From positions 17,915,664-17,979,663 of the forward strand of contig NC_057768.1 of NCBI RefSeq assembly GCF_010389155.1: DNA of 64,000 bases, read 5' to 3'. The notes beneath the pieces are model-generated. The model saw only the letters and a program-made list of their open reading frames with translations. It had not been told where the DNA came from and did not search any database. Of the stretch, positions 45,108-55,291 are shown piece by piece. This DNA comes from Erigeron canadensis. Its lineage: Eukaryota; Streptophyta; Magnoliopsida; Asterales; Asteraceae. The position numbers and the translations under genes were made by a program. Positions within the stretch are counted from its first letter, which is position 1, and each line of letters starts with the position of its first letter.

Positions 45108-45662
45108 ATGAGCACTCGAGCTTCTGGGAAACCGTTAGTGAAGGCCACATTTAACCCTGACAAACTCAAAAAGCGCACCAAGCCACAAACATCACAACCG
45201 TCATCATCCGCACCCATTTACATAGACACCACTCCTAGACCCAAACCCGACCATATACTTCACAAAACTTATTACGAGTCGGGAAGTACCGAGTGGGGTT
45301 ACTATTCCGAAAAAGAAGAACCAACTTCCGATAAAACACCTACTCCACCCGAATCACCGAAGCCAGACATCAACATGGCCGGACAACAAAATAATCCACC
45401 CGATCTTTTTCACACTAGAATCGAGGACCTTCCTCGAACCATACCAACTTCTCGCCAGTCGGCCATCCTTTCTCCCGAAATTGACACTTTCACGGTAAAA
45501 GGCAACCATTTGCAAATGATTAAGGACTTGTGTTTTGATGGGAGAAACAAAAGGGATCCTCATGAGCATCTCGACAAGTATGAGATGATTTGTAATTTAT
45601 TCAAGGGAAAATCAAAGCAACAATGTCAAGATGAAGCTTTTTCCTATGTCTCTCACGGGTGA
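45108..45662 (+). pseudogene. Athila gag, N-terminal part
   Basis: A 184-codon frame from ATG 45108 (MSTRASGKPLVKA). It has a Pro/Thr/Ser-rich start, then FTVKGNHLQMIKDLCFDG and DPHEHLDKYEMICNLFK, the N-terminal part of the Athila capsid domain. It ends at a TGA at 45660-45662 after a shift; the true continuation (LTGEAHKWLKGLAPNSLTTW) is in another frame across 45655-45720, with a second shift around GGGGGGC at 45711. The capsid then carries on in the frame from 45731. It is part of the gag-pol of the element whose primer site lies 170 bp upstream. Confidence 0.88.
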
Positions 45663-45730
45663 GGCTCATAAATGGTTAAAGGGGCTAGCACCGAATAGTT
45701 TGACTACTTGGGGGGGCGGTTAGAGAAGCT

Positions 45731-47083
45731 TTGATTGAAAGGTTCTTTCCGGCTAATAGGGAAAGAGAGCTTAGACTTGTTATTCGTTCTTTTAGGCAAG
45801 ATGAGGATGAATCCATTGTTGAGGCTTGGGTAAGAATGAAGGATCTTTTATGGGAAAGTCCCGGGCATGGGGTGAGCGATACCGAGATTGTGGGTATATT
45901 TATGGATGGTATGAATAGGGAGAATTATGAGAAAATGGTCATGACCTGTGGGGGTAGTATTACTTATAAGACTTCAAGTGAGCTTTGGAAAATGTTTGAG
46001 GATATGACAAAAGCTCAAGTTACTAGGTCCCCGAGTAGAGATAGGAGGTCAAGAAAAATGGTAGCTCGGGTAGATGGAGGTGAAACGTCCGAGGTAGTTG
46101 CTGAAATTCGGAAACTTTCAAACCGAATGGATGAAAAGTTCTCTATGGTGGAGAATAACTTTGGAGGACTAGAGCAAGATTTGAAGATAATGGCCGGGGG
46201 ATGTATTCATTGTGGAGGACCACACCATGCCGATGAATGTGACTCTATGGTTCAAGAAGATGTCAACTTTGTTTCAAACCAACGTTCGGGGCAATATCAT
46301 CCACTTTTCCAACGTGGTGGCAACTATCAAGGCCGTTACCAAGGTAATTCTTCAAACTCTTCTAATTTCTATTCTAACAATCGTGGTGGAAATTTTCAAA
46401 ATAGGTGGCAAAAGGAGGATAATCATGGTACACCTCAACAACAACAACCACCATCACCCCCAAAGAAAGATGACAATGGGGAGGAAGGATCGCCTCTCAT
46501 GGCCATGATGGCCAAGTTCTTAGATAAGCAAGAAAAGAGGGATAAGGCTCAAGAGAAGAGAAATGCTTCAATGGAGAACTATTCGAAGCTTTTGAATGAT
46601 AAGATTGAAGGCTTGCATGGGAAGATAGATGTGAGCAATCGCAACAATCACGCCTTGATATCCAATTTGGAAAAGAGAATTGATAGATTGAGCAACCAAC
46701 AAAGGCAACCGGGTACTCTTCCAAGCAATACTCAACAAAACCCGAACCAAAACCAAGGAGGTTCATGGAGAAATGGAGATGACAAGTACAAAGGACCCCA
46801 ACACCGGAATGAAACCGTAAATGCCATATCTACACGGTCCGGGAAGGTAGTTTCTTCTCCCATTGACAAATCTCGTGTTTCTAATGTTTCTCCACAGGTT
46901 GAGCAATTTGATGAAGAATTTGATGAAGAGGTGGAAATGGAGTCACCGCTGGTGGTGACTACTTCGGTTCCTAAGGCCACACCAATCAAGGAACCCGAAG
47001 TCAAGCCATATAAGCCAAAGATCCCTTTTCCTCAATGGGTTGAGGAAGGAGAAGATTCAAGAACAATACAACAAGTTCTTTGA
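45731..47083 (+). CDS. Athila gag, capsid and zinc knuckle
   Basis: A 450-codon frame. Capsid signature: LIERFFPANRERELRLVIRS, EAWVRMKDLL and YKTSSELWKMFEDM. A CCHC zinc knuckle, CIHCGGPHHADEC, follows near residues 157-169 and should bind element RNA. After it comes a Gln/Asn/Gly-rich linker, a Lys-rich helix, and NAISTRSGKV, which usually precedes the protease. Near 47055 the real reading frame passes into the overlapping frame from 47040, so gag and pol were once one polyprotein. Gag forms the virus-like particle of the retrotransposon. Confidence 0.88.
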   Translation: MIERFFPANRERELRLVIRSFRQDEDESIVEAWVRMKDLLWESPGHGVSDTEIVGIFMDGMNRENYEKMVMTCGGSITYKTSSELWKMFEDMTKAQVTRSPSRDRRSRKMVARVDGGETSEVVAEIRKLSNRMDEKFSMVENNFGGLEQDLKIMAGGCIHCGGPHHADECDSMVQEDVNFVSNQRSGQYHPLFQRGGNYQGRYQGNSSNSSNFYSNNRGGNFQNRWQKEDNHGTPQQQQPPSPPKKDDNGEEGSPLMAMMAKFLDKQEKRDKAQEKRNASMENYSKLLNDKIEGLHGKIDVSNRNNHALISNLEKRIDRLSNQQRQPGTLPSNTQQNPNQNQGGSWRNGDDKYKGPQHRNETVNAISTRSGKVVSSPIDKSRVSNVSPQVEQFDEEFDEEVEMESPLVVTTSVPKATPIKEPEVKPYKPKIPFPQWVEEGEDSRTIQQVL

Positions 47084-48860
47084 CATGATCAATGTGCCAT
47101 TAGTGGATCTCATTTCGGGCATGCCCAATTATGCTAAGTTCATCAAAGAACTAGTGACGGACAAGAAGAAATTGGATGAAGCAAAGGCAACCTTTTTAAA
47201 TGAAGAATGCTCGGCGGTTATCAAAAACAAGCTTCCACCCAAGCTTTCGGATCCAGGGAGTTTCTTAATTGCTTGTTTATTTGGTAGAAAATTAACTTGT
47301 AAAGCTTTAGCCGACCTTGGGGCAAGCATCAATTTGAAGCCCTATTCCGTTTTTACCAAGCTTTCTTTGGGGCGACTAAGGCCTACCAAAATGAGCATCC
47401 GCCTTGTGGATCACTCTTTTCAATATCCATTGGGGGTGGCCGAAAACTTGCAAGTGCAAGTAGGCCAATTTGTCTTTTTAGTTGATTTTGTAATTTTGGA
47501 AATGGAGGAGGACACCAAGGTGCCTCTCATTTTGGGCCGGCCATTTTTATACACCGCGGATGCTATCATTCGTGTAAAGGACAAGGAAATTTCCTTAGGT
47601 GTCGGGGAAGACCGCATTGTGTTTAAAATTGAAAAAGCTTTGAAACATTCTTATTCTTCCGATGACACTTGTTTTAGAATTGATGTTATAGATGATGCGG
47701 TCGAGTTGGAAAAATTGGAGCTTGTAGGAGTTGATGGTGAAGAAAGCGATGAGAGAATGGCAAGCATTGGAGAAGGAGATGTCACTAGTGACCAAGTCGA
47801 AGAGATTGAAGAGATTTTGGCACTAAGCATGGATGACATCCCATTGGAAGATGAGGGATTTGAAGAAATTGAGGTGATTCCAAGTGGCAAGTTACCCACT
47901 TCCATTGACAATCCTCCAACGGATCTAGAACTAAAGCCATTGCCCGATCACTTGGAGTATGCATTCTTGGAAGGTACATCTCTACTTCCCGTTGTTATCT
48001 CCTCATCACTTTCGGGTGAGGAGAAAGCTAGACTCATGGCCATTCTAAAGGCCCATAAAAAGGCCTTTGCTTGGAAGACATCCGATATACCCGGGATAAG
48101 TCCCGATTTTTGCAAACACAAAATCAATTTAATTGAAAATGTTAAACTGGTAATTCAAAGGCAAAGAAGGCTTAATCCTAACATGAAGGATGTTGTGAAA
48201 AAAGAGATTGTTAAGCTACTTGATGCGGGTATAATTTTTCCAATATCGGATAGTCCATGGGTTAGCCCGGTACATTGTGTACCAAAGAAGGGAGGGATGA
48301 CCGTAGTCACGAATGAGAAAAATGAATTGGTCCCAACTAGGACGGTCACCGGTTGGAGAGTTTGTATTGATTACCGAAAATTGAATGAGGCCACCAAAAA
48401 TGACCATTTTCCTTTACCATTCATGGATCAAATGCTTGAAAGGTTGGCAAGTAATGAATTCTTTTGTTTTCTAAATGGTTTTTTCGGGTACTTCCAAATA
48501 CCCATTGATCCTAATGATCAAGAGAAAACAACTTTCACTTGCCCTTTTGGAACATATGCTTATAGCCGCATGCCTTTTGGTTTATGTAATGCACCGGGTA
48601 CTTTTCAAAGATGCATGTTGGGAATTTTTCAAGATATGATTGAAACCTCCATGGAAGTTTTCATGGATGATTTTTCGGTATTTGGTAACTCATTTGATAG
48701 TTGTTTGGCTAATTTGGACAAAATGCTTGCTAGATGTGAGAAAGCACACTTGGTGCTTAATTGGGAAAAATGTCATTTTATGGTCAAAGAGGGTATAGTT
48801 TTGGGTCACAAGGTGTCAAGGGCGGGACTTGAGGTTGACAAGGCAAAATTGATGTCATGA
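47040..48860 (+). CDS. Athila protease and partial reverse transcriptase
   Basis: A 606-codon frame. An aspartic protease domain comes first: CKALADLGASINL (catalytic Asp in DLGAS) and VPLILGRPFL. RT follows: SPWVSPVHCVPKKGG, TGWRVCIDYRKLNEAT, HFPLPFMDQMLERL, TYAYSRMPFGLCNAP, and the catalytic FMDD. The first catalytic Asp, normally in FLDGFSGY, is Asn here (FLNGFFGY), which should abolish polymerase activity. After IVLGHKVSRAGLEVDKAK a shift moves to the frame at 48857. Known role of the family: processing of Gag-Pol and reverse transcription. Confidence 0.9.
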   Translation: MRKEKIQEQYNKFFDMINVPLVDLISGMPNYAKFIKELVTDKKKLDEAKATFLNEECSAVIKNKLPPKLSDPGSFLIACLFGRKLTCKALADLGASINLKPYSVFTKLSLGRLRPTKMSIRLVDHSFQYPLGVAENLQVQVGQFVFLVDFVILEMEEDTKVPLILGRPFLYTADAIIRVKDKEISLGVGEDRIVFKIEKALKHSYSSDDTCFRIDVIDDAVELEKLELVGVDGEESDERMASIGEGDVTSDQVEEIEEILALSMDDIPLEDEGFEEIEVIPSGKLPTSIDNPPTDLELKPLPDHLEYAFLEGTSLLPVVISSSLSGEEKARLMAILKAHKKAFAWKTSDIPGISPDFCKHKINLIENVKLVIQRQRRLNPNMKDVVKKEIVKLLDAGIIFPISDSPWVSPVHCVPKKGGMTVVTNEKNELVPTRTVTGWRVCIDYRKLNEATKNDHFPLPFMDQMLERLASNEFFCFLNGFFGYFQIPIDPNDQEKTTFTCPFGTYAYSRMPFGLCNAPGTFQRCMLGIFQDMIETSMEVFMDDFSVFGNSFDSCLANLDKMLARCEKAHLVLNWEKCHFMVKEGIVLGHKVSRAGLEVDKAKLMS

Positions 48861-49160
48861 CTAAATTGTCTCCACCCACCAATGTGAAGTCGGTAAGAAG
48901 TTTTCTAGGTCATGCCGGGTTTTACTGGCGGTTCATCAAAGATTTTTCAAAAATCACACGGCCTATGACTAGATTGTTGGAAAAAGACGTTGATTTTGAG
49001 TTTAATGATGAATGTCTAAATGCTTTTTCTGTTTTGAAAGACAAATTGACGAATGCTCCGATAATGACTTCACCGAATTGGTCTTTACCCTTTGAACTTA
49101 TGCCTTTGATAAGTTTAGACCTTACTTGGTATTGAATAGGACCATTGTGTTCACCGACAA
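48857..49160 (+). pseudogene. Athila RT thumb / start of RNase H, deleted and truncated
   Basis: It reads VRSFLGHAGFYWRFIKDFSK, the connection after RT, and APIMTSPNWSLPFELM. It then jumps over a deletion to DKFRPYLV and TIVFTD of RNase H, in another frame near 49100-49160. Sequence of the CACTA element follows, so integrase is lost. Confidence 0.85.
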
Positions 49161-51005
49161 ATGTTTTTGCGTGTCATAACTTATAAAATCAATTTGTTTT
49201 TATTTTTTCTGTTTTTTAAAACCTGCTTATATACATAATAAACCTGGTAATAAAACCTGATTATATAAATAATAAACCTGATAATAGTACAAAATTAACA
49301 CATTTCATATATATATCAAAACCATGTGTCACCAATCCATTACATAAAGATTCAAGTCGAAATAGTTAAACGGTTTACAAGTTTCTACTTAAAAATAAAA
49401 TTCGACACATAAATCGCCCATTCTTCTCGAATCTCGTCCAAATCAACATTCATGTACTCATTGCGATCACCACCAATCTAGTAAAAAATAAAACAGCAAT
49501 TTAGAAACTGTACAAGCTACTTAACAGCAAATTTTAACCACCAAACAATGTTAACCACCAAACAAATCAATACTTTAAACAGTTAGCTTAGAATAGTTTC
49601 AGGTCTAGCTAATAACTAATAACACAAGTCCAGCCCTAGCTTAAAACAGAGCTCCATTTCTCCCAATCTAATGGCACAAGTCCAGCCCTAGCTTAAAACA
49701 GTTTCAAGTCACAATTACACACTCACAATTGAACTACTTTAAACAGTTTCAAGCCCCTCAATTACACACTCACAATCTCACATATGCAAAAAATATGTAA
49801 ACTGAATTTGCTGTGAGAAATTAGAGACTCAAAGAAAGTTACATTGCATTTCATTTCATTAAAGACAATGGCCAATATATATAGCCAAAACTGAGATTCT
49901 TATCTCATGACATTCTACTAACATTTCTCCACTCCTAAGTGCCATCATGCCTTAATAAACTAGTAGCTACCTTAATTTAACTCCTAGACATAACTTGTAA
50001 CATGACTTAATTATAATGCAAAGGACAGATGCTAATTAAACAAACCACATAACTATTTGAAATATTTCAAGATTAGCCAACAATCAATTAACTACTTACA
50101 GTGTGATTTTCGAGAACCCCAACTCCATGTTTAACTATTTCCTTCATAAACTTCAACATGAAGTACCCATATTCGGTGCTTCCCGGGTGACGTGGACACT
50201 ACACAAGAAATATACAACATCATATATACAATTAGCAGCATATTCTGCAGCATAAATTCAGCAACATACAATAACTAGCTTCCTCTATGTTTAACAACCA
50301 GCAACATACAACTAGTTGTATCTCGATCAGTTTCAGGTGTACTAACCAAGTAACTAACTAACTAACTTAACATACAACTAACTACATAACAAACAGCAGC
50401 ACAAGATAATATTCAACAAATAACTAATTACCTTAGATTTAACCCAGTTAAGTTTAGTCCTCTTATTGCTTCCAGATTCCACATCATACAATGCAATTGC
50501 CCTAAAAAGAATTAACCTAGTTAGTATTACATCATACTTACACTAACAATTCTATAATTTGTATTACTTACGCATCCACTATTTGCTTGAACTGAAGATT
50601 GACGTCGCTAGTCTTTAGGGAATCAAGATAATAGCAGGTACTTGTCTTAATGTTAATCACGCCTAACACCCAATGTCTTCTACAAAAAACAAAGATCAAA
50701 TTCTGTTAATTACTGTTAATTTTTATTAATTAATTTAAATGTTGTCGAAATCTAACCCGGGATTGTATGGCAGTAAGACAATGTCATTTTGCTTCCTTGT
50801 AGATAACCTTCTTGCAATAACTCGACTTGCATCCTCGATATTCTTGGCCCACGATTTACGTTCATGATGCATGATCGCAGTCGGGGTCATGAAACAAACT
50901 CCATGATCTCTGTGTGACCCATTCTTGATTTGCTCATACAGGTACCTGTTAACAGTTAACATATGAAGTTTACTGTACAGTAACTTCTTAAACCCTAGTT
51001 TTATA

Positions 51006-51009
<4 letters not shown>

Positions 51010-51040
<31 letters not shown>

Positions 51041-51060
51041 GTATATGTGTGTGTATAATG
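51010..51060. repeat. (CT)n(TA)n(TG)n microsatellite
   Basis: TCTCTCTC..., then TATATA..., then TGTGTGTG in an intron of the CACTA second gene. Confidence 0.9.
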
Positions 51061-52020
51061 ATGTATGGATGTTTCTATGGTGGTGCAGTTACTGCTTGTT
51101 AATCTGTATCTAATTGTCAATATACACATGTATATATATACGTATATATATATGTATCCGTATCTAACATCTGTATCTATAGTCATGTTAACATACAAGT
51201 ACCAATTTTTTATAAACTATATTTATCACTTACATGATATAAGAAGCAACGACAGCCCCGCTTAACTCATCCATTGTAAATAGACTATCAAAATCATTCC
51301 AATTTAAGTACGTGTAACTGGCATGTCTAAACAAATCATCCTCGCAATGCACTTTTATGCATTCGACCTTTGCTACTTGTCCATCAACCATCATTGCAGT
51401 CATTTTCAATCCCATCCTTTCATCAATTCTTTTCCTCACTCTCCTCTGAGCTCTCGTCATCATTTTTTTCAACGGATTTCCTTGCATAGTCACTTTTGCA
51501 ATGGAGGCGACAGTTTCTACGCTTTTTCCCTTATCAACTGCAACTGTAAACATAACCGTCTCTCGTCACTAAATTAAACTCTCTCGTCACTAAATTAAAT
51601 TGTACACATATGATGTTTTTGGGCATCGTACCTGTTTTTGGCATCATCACTTCTTCTTCGTTGTCGGATTCTCTCTGTCGCTTCTTTTCATTTTTCTGGT
51701 GGGTTGACCCACTGCCCACCTCTCTTTTATCCTCTTCTTCTTTCCCTGCTTCTTCTTCTTCTTCTTCTTCTTTTCTTTGTTCTTTTCTTCTTATCTCCTT
51801 GTCAACAACAGCCTTTTTCTCCTTCTTTTTGGCCACTATCTTGTTCTGCAAAAATATAAAAAAAGTCATACTACAGATACCATTTTCTTCAAATGATTAA
51901 ACTGTTTTATAAAAAAGTCTTACCAAACCAGAGCAAGGAATGACTAGGTGACTCGGCCAGCTTAGTAAGTACCCAATGGCATCTTTAACTATAAGTTCCA
52001 AATCAAGAGATGGTACTAAC

Positions 52021-52947
52021 TGAAGGACACCTCTATGTCAATGGTGAGAGTTCTTTGCAATATAAACACTGAACTGGAGACAACCAGTTGCAGTGATTGT
52101 ATACCAAGTCCTTGAATAGATTACTTAGTAGGTGACAAAGAGAAAGACAATGCAATAAGTAAGTATACCAAAATAAAATGGTGAGACCAAGTTGTAATTT
52201 TCAAATGTATTTTATTTATTGATACTAAATAAAATACAAGGTTGTTGCGGAACCAAGATAATACATAAATGTAAATATCCTAACAACCTATGAAATACAA
52301 ATGATCTATACTAGGAAATTCTCTTTTAACAATCGAAACACATAAAGTTGTGAAGTGTTCCCTTTTACGATTGAGAGAATATTGCACAAGTACACCAAGA
52401 ATATTGCAAAAGTCTGAATATGCAAAGTTATATTCTTGTTGTGCAAAGACCTCTATTTATAGACAAAGTTGGCATTGGGAATCCAACTTTGTCGTATAAA
52501 TATGGTTGACAGCATTTAAGGAAACTAAGTGAGTTCCTTTGAAATGTTTGATAAGGTAAGTCAAGACATTACTTTATCTAACCTGCTTTATGCACTTTTG
52601 TACTTTAATCATAGACAAGTGATATTGTCTGTATAAAGCTGCATAAAGCAAAAAGATCTTCCTCGTAAACAGTGTAAAGCATTGTAAAGGCTTTAAACTG
52701 ATATTCTCCAATTTCGATCTGAGTAGAATGCCAACTGGGCTTTGCTGCCATTGTCATTCTCTATCTTCCATTTGTTGTCTTTGACGTCAATTGGAATGTC
52801 TTCAGTTCTGATCAAATCTCAACTGGAGGAAGTCTTCAGTTGCATAAACTGTACGTTGCAACTGGACTTCAATATATTTCTGGACAAATCTTTAGGTCTC
52901 CAGATGCAGCTGGAGACTGGCCAGTTTGGGCGAAACTGGTTCTAACA
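52021..52947 (-). repeat. Solo LTR, copia-like, inside an exon of the CACTA gene
   Basis: Read on the minus strand it starts TGTTAGAACCAG and ends CCTTCA, 927 bp. A TATAAATAGAGG box on the minus strand is at about 52450 and AATAAA words lie near 52220. Flanks CTAAC (52016-52020) and TTAAC (52948-52952) fit a 5-bp target duplication with one change. No internal domain is present, so it is a solo LTR left by recombination. Confidence 0.7.
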
Positions 52948-54412
52948 TTAACAGTCTCAACGAACTCCTCGGGAATTGGATTCGGTATCAAAGCTTCTGC
53001 TTGAAGAGATACGTCTACCTTAACTTCAATGTTCCCATCTAACATTATATATGAACAAATAAATATAAAATAAGTAAGAATATATATAAATATTAAATAA
53101 GTAATTTAACTTCAAATACCCGAGACATGATTCACTATGGTTCCTTTGGCGACTATATTTGAAGGATCGTCGACTACAAGTAAGCATGTTTTATCCTACA
53201 AATGTGCACAATATTATTAAAACAGACAAGAATTGCACAATATTATTAAAACAGACAATATTTGAAGACTTACATTTGGTTCACTTTGTGCATCTGGTTC
53301 TTCGTCTTCATCGCTACAAATTTGATAATTACTTGCACCCTCCGAAGCATTGGTACTTGCACATTTTCTTCTTTCTAACTCATCTTCAACAGCTTTTAGC
53401 CGTTTAAGCATTATCTTACCATGTTCTTGCAGGTATTGCTTGACATTCCTGGGTATTAAAAAATATTGTTGCGGTGTTATATATCGACCCATCCCACGTA
53501 CACGCCCACGCTGTTCATCAGTACCCAGGGCCTCTGTAAGCAAATCTAGTGATCCCATTGGATCCTCTGAAAAATCCTTGTCCTTCTTCAGCATCTCCTG
53601 ATTAAACAAAACATATATATAACTTAACAGCTATTGACTTATGGTCAAAAGTCAAACTTTAACTAACACTAACTAAACAGCTAACTTTGTTGACTAACTG
53701 AGAAATCTGAATACTAACTAAAAGATACCAAAATAAAACTGTTAAATATGAGTACTTACAATTTTATCGACAACTTCTTGGACAGCTAGGTCGTAACCTC
53801 CTTTTTTCTTTTCTCTTGCTTTTTTCCAACATTCTACGCTATCAATCTCCTCTTCCTCTTTGCCGGTTTCTTCCATCTAAAAAAGTTAAAAGCAAAAGTT
53901 AAAAAGAATCAACATAAACAATACAAAAGTTAACATAAGCAATAAATTCCATACTATCTCAAAAATAAGTCCAAAATATCCCTTTCGGCTCAAACGATGG
54001 TTGTACTTATTACGTTGACGAAGTTTTGAAGCCTTCTCACTTATTTACTGCATAAGTATATACAATTAATATCCTACAAACTTTTTTTGTTATTAATAAC
54101 TGTTTTTGGAAACTTAAACAAATACCTGGAACGAAGGCTTAGTTTTTTGTGATACAAAAACTTTCCAGTCTTTCTTTTTAACGGACGGATACTTTTCAGG
54201 AGGAGTATATAATTGCTTCTTGGCCTCCTTAGACTTAGCATCTTTTAGTGGCTTAATCACCTGCTTATAAAGATAATGTTTGAAATTTTTCCACTTTATC
54301 CCGATTGATTGGAGAACTTGCTTCCGACTGCTTTTGTGAAGTTTAAAATGTGTCTGAAACGTAAAAAATGAATCAAAACATAGTTAGAATAAAAATACTA
54401 AAAGTAAAACTT

Positions 54413-54754
54413 AGTCAGAATAGAATAATTAGGGTTTGAATTAGGGGTGAGCAAAGAAGTTTAAATTAGGGTTTAAAATAATTAGGGTTTTCATTCTGAC
54501 TAAGTTTGAAAAAACCAAATAAACATAGTCAGAATAGAATAATTAGGGTGTGAATTAGGGGTGAGCAAAGAAGTTTGAATTAGGGTTTAAAATAAGTAGG
54601 GTTTTCATCCTGACTAAGTTTGAAAAAACCTAATAAACATAGTCAGAATAGAATAATTAGGGTTTGAATTAGGGGTGAGCAAAGAAGTTTGAATTAGGGT
54701 TTAAAATAATTAGGGTTTTCATGCTGACTAAGTTTGAAAAAACCGAATAAACAT
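54413..54754. repeat. Three tandem copies of a 114-bp unit, telomere-like words inside
   Basis: Units start at 54413, 54527 and 54641 (AGTCAGAATAGAATAATTAG). Each unit has AATTAGGGTTT twice. The array lies in the first intron of the CACTA second gene. Confidence 0.88.
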
Positions 54755-55291
54755 AGTCAAAATACTTACACTAACATATTGCCAACAAGCTTCCTTCGTT
54801 TCGTTATCTACAGTCAACCAAGAATCATAGGTTATGTTTACCATAGATCTTGCCACCAATCCCTCAAAAGTAGACAGTTTTGTTGCTGTCCTTCCAGTTG
54901 GCACACCTCTTTTATTATAAGTAACCACTGTCCTTTTTTTCGCCTTCGCTTTTATTGTCGGGCCTCTATGCGATTTGGAATCTAAATCACCATCCAAACT
55001 CGACTCAGAACCAGAAACCGCATTTTCTTTGCGATCTGAATCAGAATCAGAACCAAAGATCACATTTTCTTTGCGGTCTGAATCGGAATCAGAACCAGAA
55101 GCCTTATTTTCTTCGCGGTCCGAATCATTATCAGGACATGAGGCCATCTTTTATTACCAAAAAGCAACCTGTTTTGAAATAAAGAAAAATAAACAGTTAT
55201 TTTCATACCAAAAACTTTAAATAATAAATAATGCTTGCAGACTTTAACAAATAAATAGTTACTAAAATAAACAGTTATTTCATACCAAAAA

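Larger units (their letters stand above)
49385..55147 (-). pseudogene. CACTA second gene: plant En/Spm transposase domain plus C48/Ulp1-like protease
   Basis: Fourteen minus-strand exons in phase: 54767-55147, 54126-54353, 53955-54047, 53760-53876, 53274-53597, 53120-53195, 52948-53038 continuing at 51924-52020 (split by a solo LTR), 51632-51845, 51234-51543, 50757-50945, 50572-50679, 50432-50501, 50100-50198, 49385-49477. The first part is an acidic SDSD-repeat head, then RGVPTGRTATKLSTFEGLVA and KYNHRLSRKGY, as in the plant Ptta/En/Spm transposase family. The last part is a C48 peptidase fold: RHWVLGVINI (catalytic His), YYLDSLK (Asp) and STEYGYFMLKFM, where the catalytic Cys is Tyr. Exon 3 starts with TAA, and the join across the LTR is out of frame. 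A non-functional copy; the fusion is known from other plant CACTA elements. Confidence 0.85.

Noticed and set aside
50186..50205. CACTACACAAGAAAT resembling a CACTA terminal repeat
   Set aside because: It lies at an exon border of the CACTA second gene, in the wrong orientation for the element's left end, and no subterminal repeats flank it.
51610..51900. Plus-strand ORFs full of Ser/Phe/Leu
   Set aside because: They are antisense shadows of the Glu/Lys-rich exon of the CACTA second gene.
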